This document shows, piece after piece, positions 8,113-15,868 of a DNA stretch of 33,451 bases. The notes under the pieces are model-generated. The model saw only the letters and a program-made list of their open reading frames with translations. It had not been told where the DNA came from and searched no databases. Where the stretch lies: NCBI GenBank assembly GCA_031291035.1, contig JAISLI010000037.1, positions 1 to 33,451 of the forward strand. Reading direction: 5' to 3'. Numbering within the stretch: the stretch's first letter is position 1; each line of letters starts with the position of its first letter. The stretch is from Desulfovibrio sp. (GTDB taxonomy: Bacteria > Desulfobacterota > Desulfovibrionia > Desulfovibrionales > Desulfovibrionaceae). A program made the position numbers and the translations under genes.

Positions 8113-8994
8113 CTATCTTCCCATAAGTTCATCCAGCGTAAACACCAGATCAAGATTCGTGTATTCCTGTGAGGGCGGCGGGGGGAATTGGCCGGATTGT
8201 CCCGTGCGCACCACCGCATTGACCGCCGAGGCGTCGAACTGCGCGTTTCCGGAACCCTGGGATACCCGCGCCAGCAGCACCTTGCCCTGCATGTCCACAT
8301 CGACGCGGATGATACAGCTCAAATTGACGCGGGCGGCCGAGGCAAAGCCCCAGTTGGGGCGCACCGCCAGCATGACCTGGCCTATATAGACATCCCCGAG
8401 ACCGCCGCCGCCGGGCCCGTCCCCTTCACCGCCGCCGCCGCGATTGCCGGAGGCGCTGCGCCGCGCCTGGGCAAGCGCCTGTTCAACCGCGTTGCCGCGG
8501 TCGCCGGATTCCGCGCGTGAACTCGCCGCCTTGCGCCGTGCCTGTTCCAAAGCCTCCTTTACGGGCTCCTTGGGCGGCCCGGTTTTTTTGGGTTCAGGCT
8601 TCGGTTCAGATTTGGGTTTCGATTCCGGTTTCGGCTTCGGTTCCGGTTTTGGTTCGGGTTTTGGTTCGGGCCTGACTTCCGGTTTTTTTACGGGCGTCAC
8701 ATCCTCTCTGGGGGGGGACGGCACAGGTGCGGGTTCTTTTGCCGGCATCCGCTCCGGGCTTGCGATGTCCGCTTTTTGAGCCGGGGCCGTTGGAGCTTTG
8801 GGGCCTTCTCCCGGTTCACCGGCATGTCCGAGTATGGGGGAAGGGGTTCTGTTGCCGCCGGTGTCGCCTTCCACAAGGCTTATCATGACCGGCGGGGCGT
8901 CCAGGCGTACGGGCGGCTTTCCCGGCCAGAAAAAGACAAGCAGCAGGAGCGCCACATGCAGGCAGGAGGAAAGTACGTAAGAGGCCAGGCGCAT
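8113..8994 (-). CDS. tolA: TolA / TonB-family energy transducer
   Basis: 293 residues. A single amino-terminal membrane helix (LSSCLHVALLLLVFFW) anchors it in the inner membrane. A long periplasmic linker includes a Lys-Pro-Glu-Pro repeat tract of about 35 residues near the middle (KPEPKPEPKPEPKPKP and similar), then an Arg/Ala/Ser-rich helix and a glycine hinge. The final 90 residues form a TonB/TolA carboxy-terminal domain (YIGQVMLAVRPNWGFA, then CIIRVDVDMQGKVLLARVS). It links the TolQR proton channel to TolB/Pal at the outer membrane. The start is six bases after the tolR stop. The short charged linker resembles TonB as much as enterobacterial TolA; the neighbours decide for TolA. Confidence 0.88.
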   Translation of the reverse strand: MRLASYVLSSCLHVALLLLVFFWPGKPPVRLDAPPVMISLVEGDTGGNRTPSPILGHAGEPGEGPKAPTAPAQKADIASPERMPAKEPAPVPSPPREDVTPVKKPEVRPEPKPEPKPEPKPKPESKPKSEPKPEPKKTGPPKEPVKEALEQARRKAASSRAESGDRGNAVEQALAQARRSASGNRGGGGEGDGPGGGGLGDVYIGQVMLAVRPNWGFASAARVNLSCIIRVDVDMQGKVLLARVSQGSGNAQFDASAVNAVVRTGQSGQFPPPPSQEYTNLDLVFTLDELMGR

Positions 8995-9000
8995 GCAAAC

Positions 9001-9444
9001 CTACTTCGGCTTGGAGGTGACCCCGGTCTTTCCGCTTTCCGGTTTGTCCGCCACGACGCCGAGTTTTTCAATGCCCGCGCCCTTGATGTGCCCCATCACC
9101 TCCACCACGAGGCCGTAAGGCACGCTTTTGTCCGCCTGCAGGAGGAGCGTCTTGTTTTTCTGCCTGACGAGGGTTATGAGATAGCCTTCCAGATCTTCAA
9201 TATTGTCCACGGGATATTCGTCCAGGAAAATTTTGCCGTCACGCCGCACGGTGAGCATCATGTTGTCGCTTTCCGTGCTCAGCGCCGCCACTTGTTTCGT
9301 CTGGGGCAAATCCACGTCCAGGCCCTGACTCATCATGGGTGTCGCCACCATGAAAATGATCAGGAGCACCAGCATCACATCCACAAAAGGCGTGACGTTG
9401 ATTTCCGAAACAAATTTGTTTCCGTTCCCGAGAGAGGCGCCCAT
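9001..9444 (-). CDS. tolR: TolR / ExbD-family proton-channel subunit
   Basis: 147 residues. One amino-terminal membrane helix carries the conserved acidic residue Asp22 in NVTPFVDVMLVLLIIFMVAT; in this family it takes part in proton flow. A periplasmic domain follows (VDLPQTKQVAAL, DEYPVDNIEDLEGYLITLV). It forms the inner-membrane motor with TolQ. It starts three bases after the tolQ stop and ends six bases before tolA. Confidence 0.95.
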   Translation of the reverse strand: MGASLGNGNKFVSEINVTPFVDVMLVLLIIFMVATPMMSQGLDVDLPQTKQVAALSTESDNMMLTVRRDGKIFLDEYPVDNIEDLEGYLITLVRQKNKTLLLQADKSVPYGLVVEVMGHIKGAGIEKLGVVADKPESGKTGVTSKPK

Positions 9445-9447
9445 ACG

Positions 9448-10143
9448 CTACGTCCCCATGCTGCCGGCGCGGCTTACAGGCCGGTGGGCATTGAGCTCGC
9501 GCTGAACACGATTGAGGAATGTGCTGGCGAAATTGACGAGGAGCGTATCCACCTGGGAAAGGCGTCCCATAAAAATGTTGAAGCCCATGGTTGCGGGCAC
9601 GGCGACGGCGAGGCCGACGGATGTGGCTATCAGGGCTTCGGAAATACCCGGAGCCACAGTGGCCAGGGAGGCCGATTTGAGCATGCCGATGGAATGGAAG
9701 GATTGCATGATTCCCCAAACCGTGCCGAACAGGCCTATAAAGGGGGCGGTGTTGGCGGTTGTGGCCAAAAGGGAGAGTGAACTCTGCAGGCGCGCGAGTT
9801 CGCTGCCCACGCCCTGTCGCAGGGCGCGGCGCACATTGTCCACCACCACTTCGCTGGAATTGCCGAGTTCCTTGGAACGGTTGAATTCCTGCACTCCCTG
9901 GTGGGCTATATAGTACAACGGCGATGCCGGATCGGCCCCCAGAAGCTGTACCGCTTCCCGCAGGCTGGCGGCCTTGCCGAAGTGCTCGGTGCCGTCGCGG
10001 GCCTTGCTGTTGGCGGCGCTGAGCATGATGAACTTCTGGATCATCAGACCCCAGCTGACAACGGACATGAATCCCAGGATCGCCAGTACCGCTTTGGCGA
10101 TAAGCCCGGATTGGGCGACTATCTGAAAGAAACTGAATTCCAT
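9448..10143 (-). CDS. tolQ: TolQ / ExbB-family proton-channel subunit
   Basis: 231 residues, normal length. Three membrane helices: LIAKAVLAILGFMSVVSWGL near the amino end, LSLLATTANTAPFIGLFGTV in the middle, and the last with the family-typical PGISEALIATSVGLAVAVPA. The Thr- and Pro-containing faces of the last two helices line the proton path in the ExbB/TolQ/MotA family. First of the tol genes, 65 bases downstream of hflC. ExbB is the alternative name; the tol neighbours favour TolQ. Confidence 0.95.
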   Translation of the reverse strand: MEFSFFQIVAQSGLIAKAVLAILGFMSVVSWGLMIQKFIMLSAANSKARDGTEHFGKAASLREAVQLLGADPASPLYYIAHQGVQEFNRSKELGNSSEVVVDNVRRALRQGVGSELARLQSSLSLLATTANTAPFIGLFGTVWGIMQSFHSIGMLKSASLATVAPGISEALIATSVGLAVAVPATMGFNIFMGRLSQVDTLLVNFASTFLNRVQRELNAHRPVSRAGSMGT

Positions 10144-10208
10144 TTCATTCTCCGTCTGAGCGCGTGTTTGTGCAAAAACCGGGTATTTGCCGTACTCGCC
10201 GAACGGTT

Positions 10209-11054
10209 TTACTGTTGTTCCAGCAGCGGAGTTTCACTGGAGAGCACAATTTTGCTGTTTTCCCTGAAGGATTTGCGCATGGTTTCAAGCCAGCGCAGAT
10301 AGGCGTAAAGGGCCGGCGATTTGTTATAGGATTCGGCGTAGACGGAGGCGGCTTTGGCGTCTCCCAGGCCGCGTTCGATCTGTGCGTCGCGGGCCGCCTC
10401 AGCCAGGATGACGGCGCGCTGGCGGTCGGCGTCGGAGCGGATGCGCGTGGATTCCTCTTCCCCCTCGGAGCGGTATTGTTTCGCCTGCCGTTCGCGTTCC
10501 GCGCGCATGCGGCCGAATATGGCGCGCTGGTTTTCCGGCGGAAGATCAGTGCGTTTGATGCGCACGTCAAGCACTTCAACGCCGAAATTTTTCATGAGGT
10601 CCGAAACCTTGTTGGTCACCTCCTTCATGATGTCCGCGCGATGGGCGGAAACCACTTCCGTGAGGGTGTAAGCGCCCACGAGAGCTCTGAGTTGGGAATA
10701 GACCACGTCGTCCAGCCTGGCCTGCGCGCCGGGGATGGTGCGCATGGTGCGGTAGAACTGCAGAGGGTCAATGACGCGCCAGCGGGCGTAATTGTCCAGG
10801 ACAATGGCCTTTTTGTCCACGGTGAAGGCTTCGCGTGAACGGGCCTCATAGTCCAGCACGCGGGCGTCGAAAAGAATCACGTTCTGGATGAAGGGAAGTT
10901 TGAAATGCAGGCCGGGTTCATAGACGCGGGGGAGCGGCTCGCCCAGCTGCAGCACAATGGCTTTCTGTGTCTGGTGTACGGTAAAGAAACTCTGAAACGC
11001 CAGAAACGCCAGAATCAGAATACCGACAAGCGGGACAAAGGGACTTTTTGTCAT
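10209..11054 (-). CDS. hflC: HflC, SPFH-domain protease regulator
   Basis: 281 residues. An amino-terminal membrane helix (PLVGILILAFLAFQSFFTV) is followed by the SPFH/band-7 domain (QKAIVLQLGEPLPRVYEPGL, then LPFIQNVILFDARVLDYEAR). An alpha-helical, Arg/Glu/Ala-rich region (from about residue 180) follows. With HflK it forms the large periplasmic cage that surrounds FtsH and modulates membrane-protein degradation. It lies 27 bases downstream of hflK. The family partner hflX is not in the window. Confidence 0.94.
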   Translation of the reverse strand: MTKSPFVPLVGILILAFLAFQSFFTVHQTQKAIVLQLGEPLPRVYEPGLHFKLPFIQNVILFDARVLDYEARSREAFTVDKKAIVLDNYARWRVIDPLQFYRTMRTIPGAQARLDDVVYSQLRALVGAYTLTEVVSAHRADIMKEVTNKVSDLMKNFGVEVLDVRIKRTDLPPENQRAIFGRMRAERERQAKQYRSEGEEESTRIRSDADRQRAVILAEAARDAQIERGLGDAKAASVYAESYNKSPALYAYLRWLETMRKSFRENSKIVLSSETPLLEQQ

Positions 11055-11081
11055 TGCTGCGCCTTGTTTACTGTTGTCTGC

Positions 11082-12236
11082 CTATTTGTCTTTCCCGGCC
11101 GGCGGGGCTTTCGCGCCGGGCAGGGTCAGGAGGGGCAGCGCCTGTTTCGCCACGGCGCTGTCCATGAGCACTTTTTCCTGCGAGAGAGAGAGCACTTCTT
11201 CCATTGCTTCATAATACAGCCGTTTTTTTGTCACGTCGGCGGCTTTTTCGTATTCCACGCGCAACGCGTCAAAGCGTTCCGCCTCGCCCGCGGCGTTCTG
11301 TATGCGCGTGGTGCTGTACGCCCGCGCTTCGTTGCGGGCGGCGGCGGCCTGTCCGCGCGCCCTAGGCAGAAGTTCGTTGCGGTAGGCCTCGGCCTCATTG
11401 ATGATGCGGCTTTTATCCTCACGGGCGCTGGCCACATCCTTGAAGGCGTCAATGACCTCCTGCGGAGGATGCACGTCCTGCAACTGCACGGCAAGCACCT
11501 GAATGCCGGAACCATAGCGGTTGAGGATTGTCTGCAGCAGCTGCGTGGCCTCGCTCTGGATTTTCAGTTTGCCGTCGGTGATGGCCGCGTCAATCTGGCT
11601 GTTGCCGATGACTTCCCGCATGGCCGCCTCGGCCGCGTTGCGCACAAGCGCCGTCGGCGCGCTCACGTTAAAAAGATAGGCAACTGGATCGCTTATCTTG
11701 TACTGCACGCTGAACTGCACATTGACGATATTTTCATCCCCCGTGAGCGTGGAGGCCTCCTCGGGAACGGTGCGCACCTGTCCCTGCTGGAACGTGGCGG
11801 CTTGCCCCACGGAGCGGAAACCGACCTCGCTGCGCAATACCTGGGTGACTTGCGGTTTGTATACGGACTCGACGGGCGCCGGCCAGGCGTAGTGGGGGCC
11901 AGGGGCTTCCGTCCTGTTGTATTTGCCGAAACGCAGGACAACACCCTGCTCGTCCGGATTGACAATGTAGATGCCGGACAGGAGCCACAGCAGCAATACG
12001 GCCGGAATGATGAAAAAAAAGGAACGCCCCGGCATGCGAAAACGGGGAGGAAAATTTTGAAACGGGTTGCCTCCGCCGCCCCCGCCCACGGGGAATATGG
12101 TGCGTTTTTCGCCCGGTTTTTCCTGACCTTCCCCGCTGTCGTCGTCTTTGTCGTCCTTTGGGGGAATTTTCGGCCGGGAGTTTGCCCCCTGCTGCCTCTG
12201 CCGCTTTTCCTGCAGTTTATCCCAGTCCCAGTTCAT
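11082..12236 (-). CDS. hflK: HflK, SPFH-domain protease regulator
   Basis: 384 residues. A charged cytoplasmic amino terminus with a glycine run (GGGGGG) is followed by a membrane helix (FFFIIPAVLLLWLLSGIYIV), the band-7 domain (NPDEQGVVLRFGKYNRTEAP, DVHPPQEVIDAFKDVASARE) and a long helical tail. Partner of HflC in the FtsH-regulating complex. The ATG at 12236 is preferred over the TTG at 12239 because AAAGGAA sits six to seven bases upstream of it. First gene of the minus-strand run that continues into tolQRAB; its leader contains three hairpins (12263-12337). Confidence 0.94.
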   Translation of the reverse strand: MNWDWDKLQEKRQRQQGANSRPKIPPKDDKDDDSGEGQEKPGEKRTIFPVGGGGGGNPFQNFPPRFRMPGRSFFFIIPAVLLLWLLSGIYIVNPDEQGVVLRFGKYNRTEAPGPHYAWPAPVESVYKPQVTQVLRSEVGFRSVGQAATFQQGQVRTVPEEASTLTGDENIVNVQFSVQYKISDPVAYLFNVSAPTALVRNAAEAAMREVIGNSQIDAAITDGKLKIQSEATQLLQTILNRYGSGIQVLAVQLQDVHPPQEVIDAFKDVASAREDKSRIINEAEAYRNELLPRARGQAAAARNEARAYSTTRIQNAAGEAERFDALRVEYEKAADVTKKRLYYEAMEEVLSLSQEKVLMDSAVAKQALPLLTLPGAKAPPAGKDK

Positions 12237-12262
12237 CAAAAATTCCTTTATGGTCTGAAAGC

Positions 12263-12337
12263 TCTCCCTTCAGGGAGATTGCGGCTTGACGCCCGGCAGG
12301 GCCGGGCATTCCGGCAACCCCTTCCTTCAGGGAGGGG
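12263..12337 (-). other. Three stacked hairpins in the hflK leader
   Basis: Three perfect or near-perfect stems lie one after another upstream of hflK. At 12318-12337 there are eight pairs with one T-G, and at 12263-12278 six pairs; both have a TGAA tetraloop on the minus strand. Between them, 12291-12307 has seven pairs with a three-base loop. No T-run follows any of them in the direction of hflK, so they are not textbook terminators. An AT-rich -10-like TATTAT lies at 12394-12399 (minus), so the hairpins would be in the transcript if it starts there; I could not pair it with a well-spaced -35. A structured leader, a remnant or a small RNA are all possible. Confidence 0.5.
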
Positions 12338-12444
12338 GCAATCCGCTTGGTTTCCGCCTGCCGGGCCGTGGCCGTGGTCGCTCTGGCGTAAATATAATAC
12401 ATAAATCAGGAGCGGAAATCGGTCAAGCCGGATTTGACGTCGGG

Positions 12445-12684
12445 TCAGAGTAATCGTGCGTTGGCCAAGGGTTTTTCCAGCCCTTCCACAATGGTAAAAA
12501 CAGCGTCGTTGGACGCGTCAAGCACCGCCGTAATGAGCTGAAGACGCAATTGCAGTTGTTCGTCCTGCCGGCATTGTTCGGTAATATCCCGGTGGATCCA
12601 CACTTCGGTTTCAGCGCCGTCCGGGGTTGTAATAACTTTGCCGATGACATGCAGGACGCCCCCATTGACAACGTCGGGATATTT
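12445..12684 (-). pseudogene. Remnant of a PAS-domain sensor protein
   Basis: On the minus strand one frame reads GGVLHVIGKVITTPDGAETE, then VWIHRDITEQCRQDEQLQ and ITAVLDASNDAVFTIVEG, before a TGA at 12447-12445. The first part is the end of a PAS domain with its PAC motif (V-x-x-x-RDITE-x-x-x-x-E). The second is the linker and start of a following PAS domain, as in sensor kinases or diguanylate cyclases. An in-frame TAA closes the frame a few codons upstream of the visible homology, and there is no start or ribosome site. This is therefore a fragment of a much larger deleted gene. The parent class cannot be decided. Confidence 0.6.
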
Positions 12685-12885
12685 AAATGTTTACTGATTT
12701 CTGCTGCAATACGAATGTGCTATGCCCTTTTTCCGACAAAGGCAAGCCCCCGGACGCGCATACGCCGCGCCTCTCCGCGCGGGATCTCCTGATATGCGCG
12801 ATCCGCCCTCTTTTTACGCCAATCGGGCACGCAGGTCACATCAGCCTCCACAAAAACCGTGGAACTTTGCAAAAATTTCACCCTC

Positions 12886-12914
12886 TTGCAAAAAGTCCTG
12901 TCAGGTCGTACTGT
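12886..12914 (+). promoter_or_regulatory. Candidate promoter of the oxygen-defence operon
   Basis: TTGCAA, 17 bases, TACTGT. The -35 matches four of six bases and the -10 three of six. A start seven bases on would coincide with the ATG at 12921, making the message leaderless; that would agree with the lack of a good ribosome site there. Weak evidence. Confidence 0.25.
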
Positions 12915-12920
12915 CAAAAG

Positions 12921-13856
12921 ATGTGTCTGACAAAAAATGTCGTCTCCTTCCGCAGACTCAAGCTCCTTGTCTTTCTGGCCTCTCTTGTCTGGTTTCTGGC
13001 CTGCCGGACGGTGGCTCCGGCCGGGGACGCGGAATCCTGGTCCGAACCGGAAAACGGATGGAAAAACCTGGAACCCGGCCTCGACTTCGGGGAGTTTCAA
13101 ATCAGGGGGAGCAAGGCGCGTCTCGTCGCCGTACGCCTGGATCCGGTTTATTTCGACTTTGTGCTCTGCTCCCGGTCCGAGGCCGACTGCGACTCCCGGC
13201 CCCTCCATGACTGGGGTGAGCAATACGACCTCACAGCGGCCGTGAACGCCAGCATGTATCTGCCCGACGGCTACACAAGCACGGGCTATATGCGACAGGG
13301 CGAACACATCAACAACGGGCGCATTTCGGGACGTTTCGGCGGATTTTTTGTGGCCGGGCCGAATGCCGCCGATCTGCCCGAGGCCGGCATTATCGAGCGG
13401 GACAACCCCGATTGGCGGCGGCTCATTGACCGTTATACCCTGGTCATTCAGAACTACCGCATGATCTCCGCCGACAGGCGCATTCTCTGGGCTCCGGGCG
13501 GGCCGCATTACTCCATTTCCGCCGTGGCTGAAGACGGAAGGGGGCGCATTCTCTTTCTGCACTGCCGGGAACCGACAGAAGCCTACGCCTTTGCCCAGCA
13601 ACTGCTGCACCTGCCCCTTGACGTGCGCGCGGTGATGTATGTCGAAGGCGGCGGGCAGGCGGGATTTCTGTTGCGCTCCGCGGCGCTCACGCGGGAACTG
13701 CACGGCAAATCCGTCGCGGACTATCTTGTTACGGGCAATGTCTCCGCCCTGCTGCCCAATGTGCTCGGCGCGAGGAAAAAACAAAATCCTTTACAAAGCG
13801 CGGATATTTCTCCAAACTGTCATCAGCAGGAAGTGTACGTCAACAGGAGTCAATAG
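12921..13856 (+). CDS. Phosphodiester glycosidase family (NAGPA/DUF2233-like) lipoprotein
   Basis: 311 residues from the ATG at 12921. This start places a lipoprotein signal correctly: [16 protein letters not shown] with the lipobox Cys. Residues from about 55 on match the NAGPA-like domain: [57 protein letters not shown] and a late [16 protein letters not shown]. The family member studied best removes GlcNAc from phosphodiester-linked sugars; the bacterial substrates are mostly unknown. The Val/Ala-Asn-Ala-Ser-Met and Glu-Gly-Gly-Gly segments are the usual conserved core. Its stop overlaps the AGGAGG site of desulfoferrodoxin, so the two are likely cotranscribed. No good ribosome site precedes the ATG. 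Further in-frame ATG codons exist upstream (12687), but that extension is not protein-like. Confidence 0.8.
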   Translation: MCLTKNVVSFRRLKLLVFLASLVWFLACRTVAPAGDAESWSEPENGWKNLEPGLDFGEFQIRGSKARLVAVRLDPVYFDFVLCSRSEADCDSRPLHDWGEQYDLTAAVNASMYLPDGYTSTGYMRQGEHINNGRISGRFGGFFVAGPNAADLPEAGIIERDNPDWRRLIDRYTLVIQNYRMISADRRILWAPGGPHYSISAVAEDGRGRILFLHCREPTEAYAFAQQLLHLPLDVRAVMYVEGGGQAGFLLRSAALTRELHGKSVADYLVTGNVSALLPNVLGARKKQNPLQSADISPNCHQQEVYVNRSQ

Positions 13857-13864
13857 GAGGTTCT

Positions 13865-14245
13865 ATGACAACATACACCGAAATTTATAAATGCGAATGT
13901 TGCTGCAATATTGTGGAAGTCCTCCACGGCGGCGGAGGTGATCTCTCCTGTTGCGGGCAGCCCATGGCGTTCATCCGGGCCGGCGCCACAGATGCCGCTA
14001 GGGAAAAACATGTGCCGGTCATCGAAAAAACCGACAACGGTTTCAAGGTCAGCGTGGGAAGCGTTACCCACCCGATGGAAGAAAAGCATTACATTGAGTG
14101 GATAGAGTTGCTGGCCGACAATAAAAGTTGTCTGCGGCAGCTCAAACCGGGCGATATTCCGGAGGCCGGATTCTGTCTCGAAGCCTCCTCCGTCACCGCG
14201 CGCGCCTACTGCAACCTGCACGGTCTGTGGAAAGCCGGTATATAA
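13865..14245 (+). CDS. dfx: Desulfoferrodoxin (superoxide reductase, 2Fe type)
   Basis: 126 residues. Reduces superoxide to hydrogen peroxide in the cytoplasm using electrons from rubredoxin, without releasing O2. The amino-terminal desulforedoxin domain has the Fe(Cys)4 ligands Cys10, Cys13, Cys29 and Cys30. The carboxy-terminal active site has the Fe(His)4Cys ligands His49, His69, His75, Cys116 and His119, with Glu47-Lys48 beside the open iron site. This numbering equals that of characterised Desulfovibrio proteins (from memory). Odd: two more cysteines, Cys12 and Cys14, crowd the first cluster (CECCCN instead of the usual CxxC), and Cys89 and Cys104 are additional. A perfect AGGAGG precedes the ATG and overlaps the upstream stop codon. 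Rubredoxin follows 18 bases downstream. Confidence 0.98.
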   Translation: MTTYTEIYKCECCCNIVEVLHGGGGDLSCCGQPMAFIRAGATDAAREKHVPVIEKTDNGFKVSVGSVTHPMEEKHYIEWIELLADNKSCLRQLKPGDIPEAGFCLEASSVTARAYCNLHGLWKAGI

Positions 14246-14263
14246 CCGAACGAGGAAATCTTC

Positions 14264-14401
14264 ATGGAAAAATACGTCTGTCAAGTGTGCGGTTTTGAGT
14301 ACGATCCGGTCGAAAACGACGATGTGCCCTTTGACAAGCTGCCGGACGACTGGACATGCCCTGTGTGCGGCGTTGGCAAGGAACAATTTAAGCCGGCCTG
14401 A
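14264..14401 (+). CDS. rub: Rubredoxin
   Basis: 45 residues, the short Desulfovibrio form. One Fe(Cys)4 site formed by two CxxCG loops ([12 protein letters not shown] and [13 protein letters not shown]). The conserved aromatic residues Tyr4, Tyr13 and Trp31 are present. It is the electron carrier for both desulfoferrodoxin upstream and Roo downstream. The start is supported by GAGGAAA a few bases upstream. The gap to dfx is 18 bases. Confidence 0.98.
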   Translation: MEKYVCQVCGFEYDPVENDDVPFDKLPDDWTCPVCGVGKEQFKPA

Positions 14402-14510
14402 CGCGCGGCGGGCTAGGCCGACAAGACAACGGCATTACCCGGAGAGGTTGTTCCCATAGTAATTGTTGCCGCGTTCGCGGACGCCGGCATCGCAAACCCG
14501 CGTTCCACCC

Positions 14511-14534
14511 TGCCCCGTCTTTTCCGGCGGGGCA
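14511..14534 (+). other. Intercistronic hairpin before roo
   Basis: TGCCCCG and CGGGGCA pair perfectly over a ten-base loop, 24 bases before the roo start and about 110 bases after rubredoxin. No T-run follows, so it is not a full terminator. It could stabilise the message, mark a processing site or reduce read-through into roo. Confidence 0.45.
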
Positions 14535-14558
14535 GCTATGTTTATATGGAGGAAACAG

Positions 14559-15764
14559 ATGCAACCATTTGAAATAAAAAAAGACATTTTCTGGGTCGGT
14601 TGCGTTGACTATGACCACAGAGACTTCCACGGCTATTCCAGATCCCCGGACGGTTCCACTTACAATGCCTATCTCGTCAAAGACAAGAAAAACGTGCTCT
14701 TTGACACGGTGGCGCCCGGACGCGCCGGCACCCTGCTCTGCCGCCTTGCCAAAACCCTGGAACCCGAAAAAGTGGACTACATTGTCTGCAATCATCTGGA
14801 ACCGGACCACGCCGGTTCTCTCGCTGAAATCGCCGGTCGCGTGCGGCCGGAGAAGATTTTTGTCTCCCAGGCCGGCCTCAAATCCATGCAGGGCTATCAT
14901 CCCTCCCAAAACTGGCCCGTGCAGGCTGTCAAAAGCGGGGATACCGTCAATATCGGCAAACGCAACATCGTCTTTCAGGAAACACGTATGCTGCATTGGC
15001 CGGACAGTATGGTCTCCTATATTCCTGAAGACAAGCTGTTGCTCAGTCAGGATATTTTTGGTCAGAATATTGCCTCCAGCGCGCGTTTCGCCGATGAGTT
15101 CGACGATGAGGGCGAATTCGTAAAGCGCATCAAGGAATATTTTTACAACATCGTCCTGCCGTACTCTCCCACAGTGCTGAAAACCCTGCCCGCGTTGGAA
15201 AAGCTGGACATTGACATGCTTGCCCCGGATCATGGGCTTATACATCGCGGCACCGGGGGCGTGCGCTTTATCCTCGACATGTATCGCAAACTTGCCGAGC
15301 AGAAACCGCAAAAACGCGCCTTGGTCTTTTACGACACGATGTGGAAGTCCACGGAACACATGGCCTATGCCGTGTGCAGCGGCCTGGAGGAAAACGGCGT
15401 GCCTGTCCGCCTCATGTCGGTCAAGAACAACCATCACAGCGCCGTAGTGACGGAACTGGCCGACTGCGGCGCTGTGATGGCGGGCTCTCCCACGCACAAT
15501 AACACCGTCCTGCCCCTTATGGCCGCACAGTTGACCTATATGAAGGGATTACGCCCACTCAACCGCATCGGCGGAGCTTTCGGCTCCTACGGCTGGTCCG
15601 GCGAAGGCCCCAGGCAATTACAGGAACATCTGGCCGCCATGAAAATGGAAATGCCCTGCGCCCCTGTGGCATGCAACTGGATTCCCGGCCACGAGGCGCT
15701 CAGGGCCTGCCACGAGCTTGGCAAGAGCGTGGCCGAAACGCTCAGAAAAAAATGTGACGGCTGA
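14559..15764 (+). CDS. roo: Rubredoxin:oxygen oxidoreductase (flavodiiron protein)
   Basis: 401 residues. Reduces O2 to water (and in some members NO to N2O) in the cytoplasm with electrons from rubredoxin. The amino-terminal metallo-beta-lactamase-like domain holds the diiron ligands His79, Glu81, Asp83 and His84 (HLEPDHAG), His146 (RMLHWPDSM), Asp165 (SQDIFGQN) and His225 (APDHGLIHRG). The carboxy-terminal flavodoxin domain (from about residue 250) binds FMN, with YDTMWKSTEHMA as phosphate loop, SPTHNN, and GGAFGSYGWSGEG. Length and spacing match the Desulfovibrio gigas enzyme (from memory). The ATG at 14559 has a GGAGG site eight bases upstream; the longer in-frame start at 14463 has no such support. 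Last gene of the dfx-rub-roo cluster, followed by a strong terminator. Confidence 0.97.
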   Translation: MQPFEIKKDIFWVGCVDYDHRDFHGYSRSPDGSTYNAYLVKDKKNVLFDTVAPGRAGTLLCRLAKTLEPEKVDYIVCNHLEPDHAGSLAEIAGRVRPEKIFVSQAGLKSMQGYHPSQNWPVQAVKSGDTVNIGKRNIVFQETRMLHWPDSMVSYIPEDKLLLSQDIFGQNIASSARFADEFDDEGEFVKRIKEYFYNIVLPYSPTVLKTLPALEKLDIDMLAPDHGLIHRGTGGVRFILDMYRKLAEQKPQKRALVFYDTMWKSTEHMAYAVCSGLEENGVPVRLMSVKNNHHSAVVTELADCGAVMAGSPTHNNTVLPLMAAQLTYMKGLRPLNRIGGAFGSYGWSGEGPRQLQEHLAAMKMEMPCAPVACNWIPGHEALRACHELGKSVAETLRKKCDG

Positions 15765-15807
15765 AACAGTTCGCTTACGGCGGGCAAAGCCCGCTTGCTG
15801 TCAAAAA

Positions 15808-15838
15808 GATGCCCCGCGCACGCGGGGCATCGTCTTTT
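15808..15838. terminator. Bidirectional terminator between roo and cydB
   Basis: GATGCCCCGC and GCGGGGCATC pair perfectly (ten pairs, four-base loop). On the plus strand GTCTTTTC follows and would stop roo transcription. On the minus strand a run of five T follows at once and would stop cydAB. The two operons converge here. A smaller hairpin (GCGGGC-AAA-GCCCGC, about 15780-15794) lies just before it. Confidence 0.88.
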
Positions 15839-15868
15839 CAGACGCGCCGTTCACGGCGGCGCAGCATG

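Noticed and set aside
8580-8700. Short tandem GGTTC/GGTTT-rich repeat that could suggest a minisatellite or CRISPR-like array
   Set aside because: It encodes the Lys-Pro-Glu-Pro linker of TolA in frame; no spacers.
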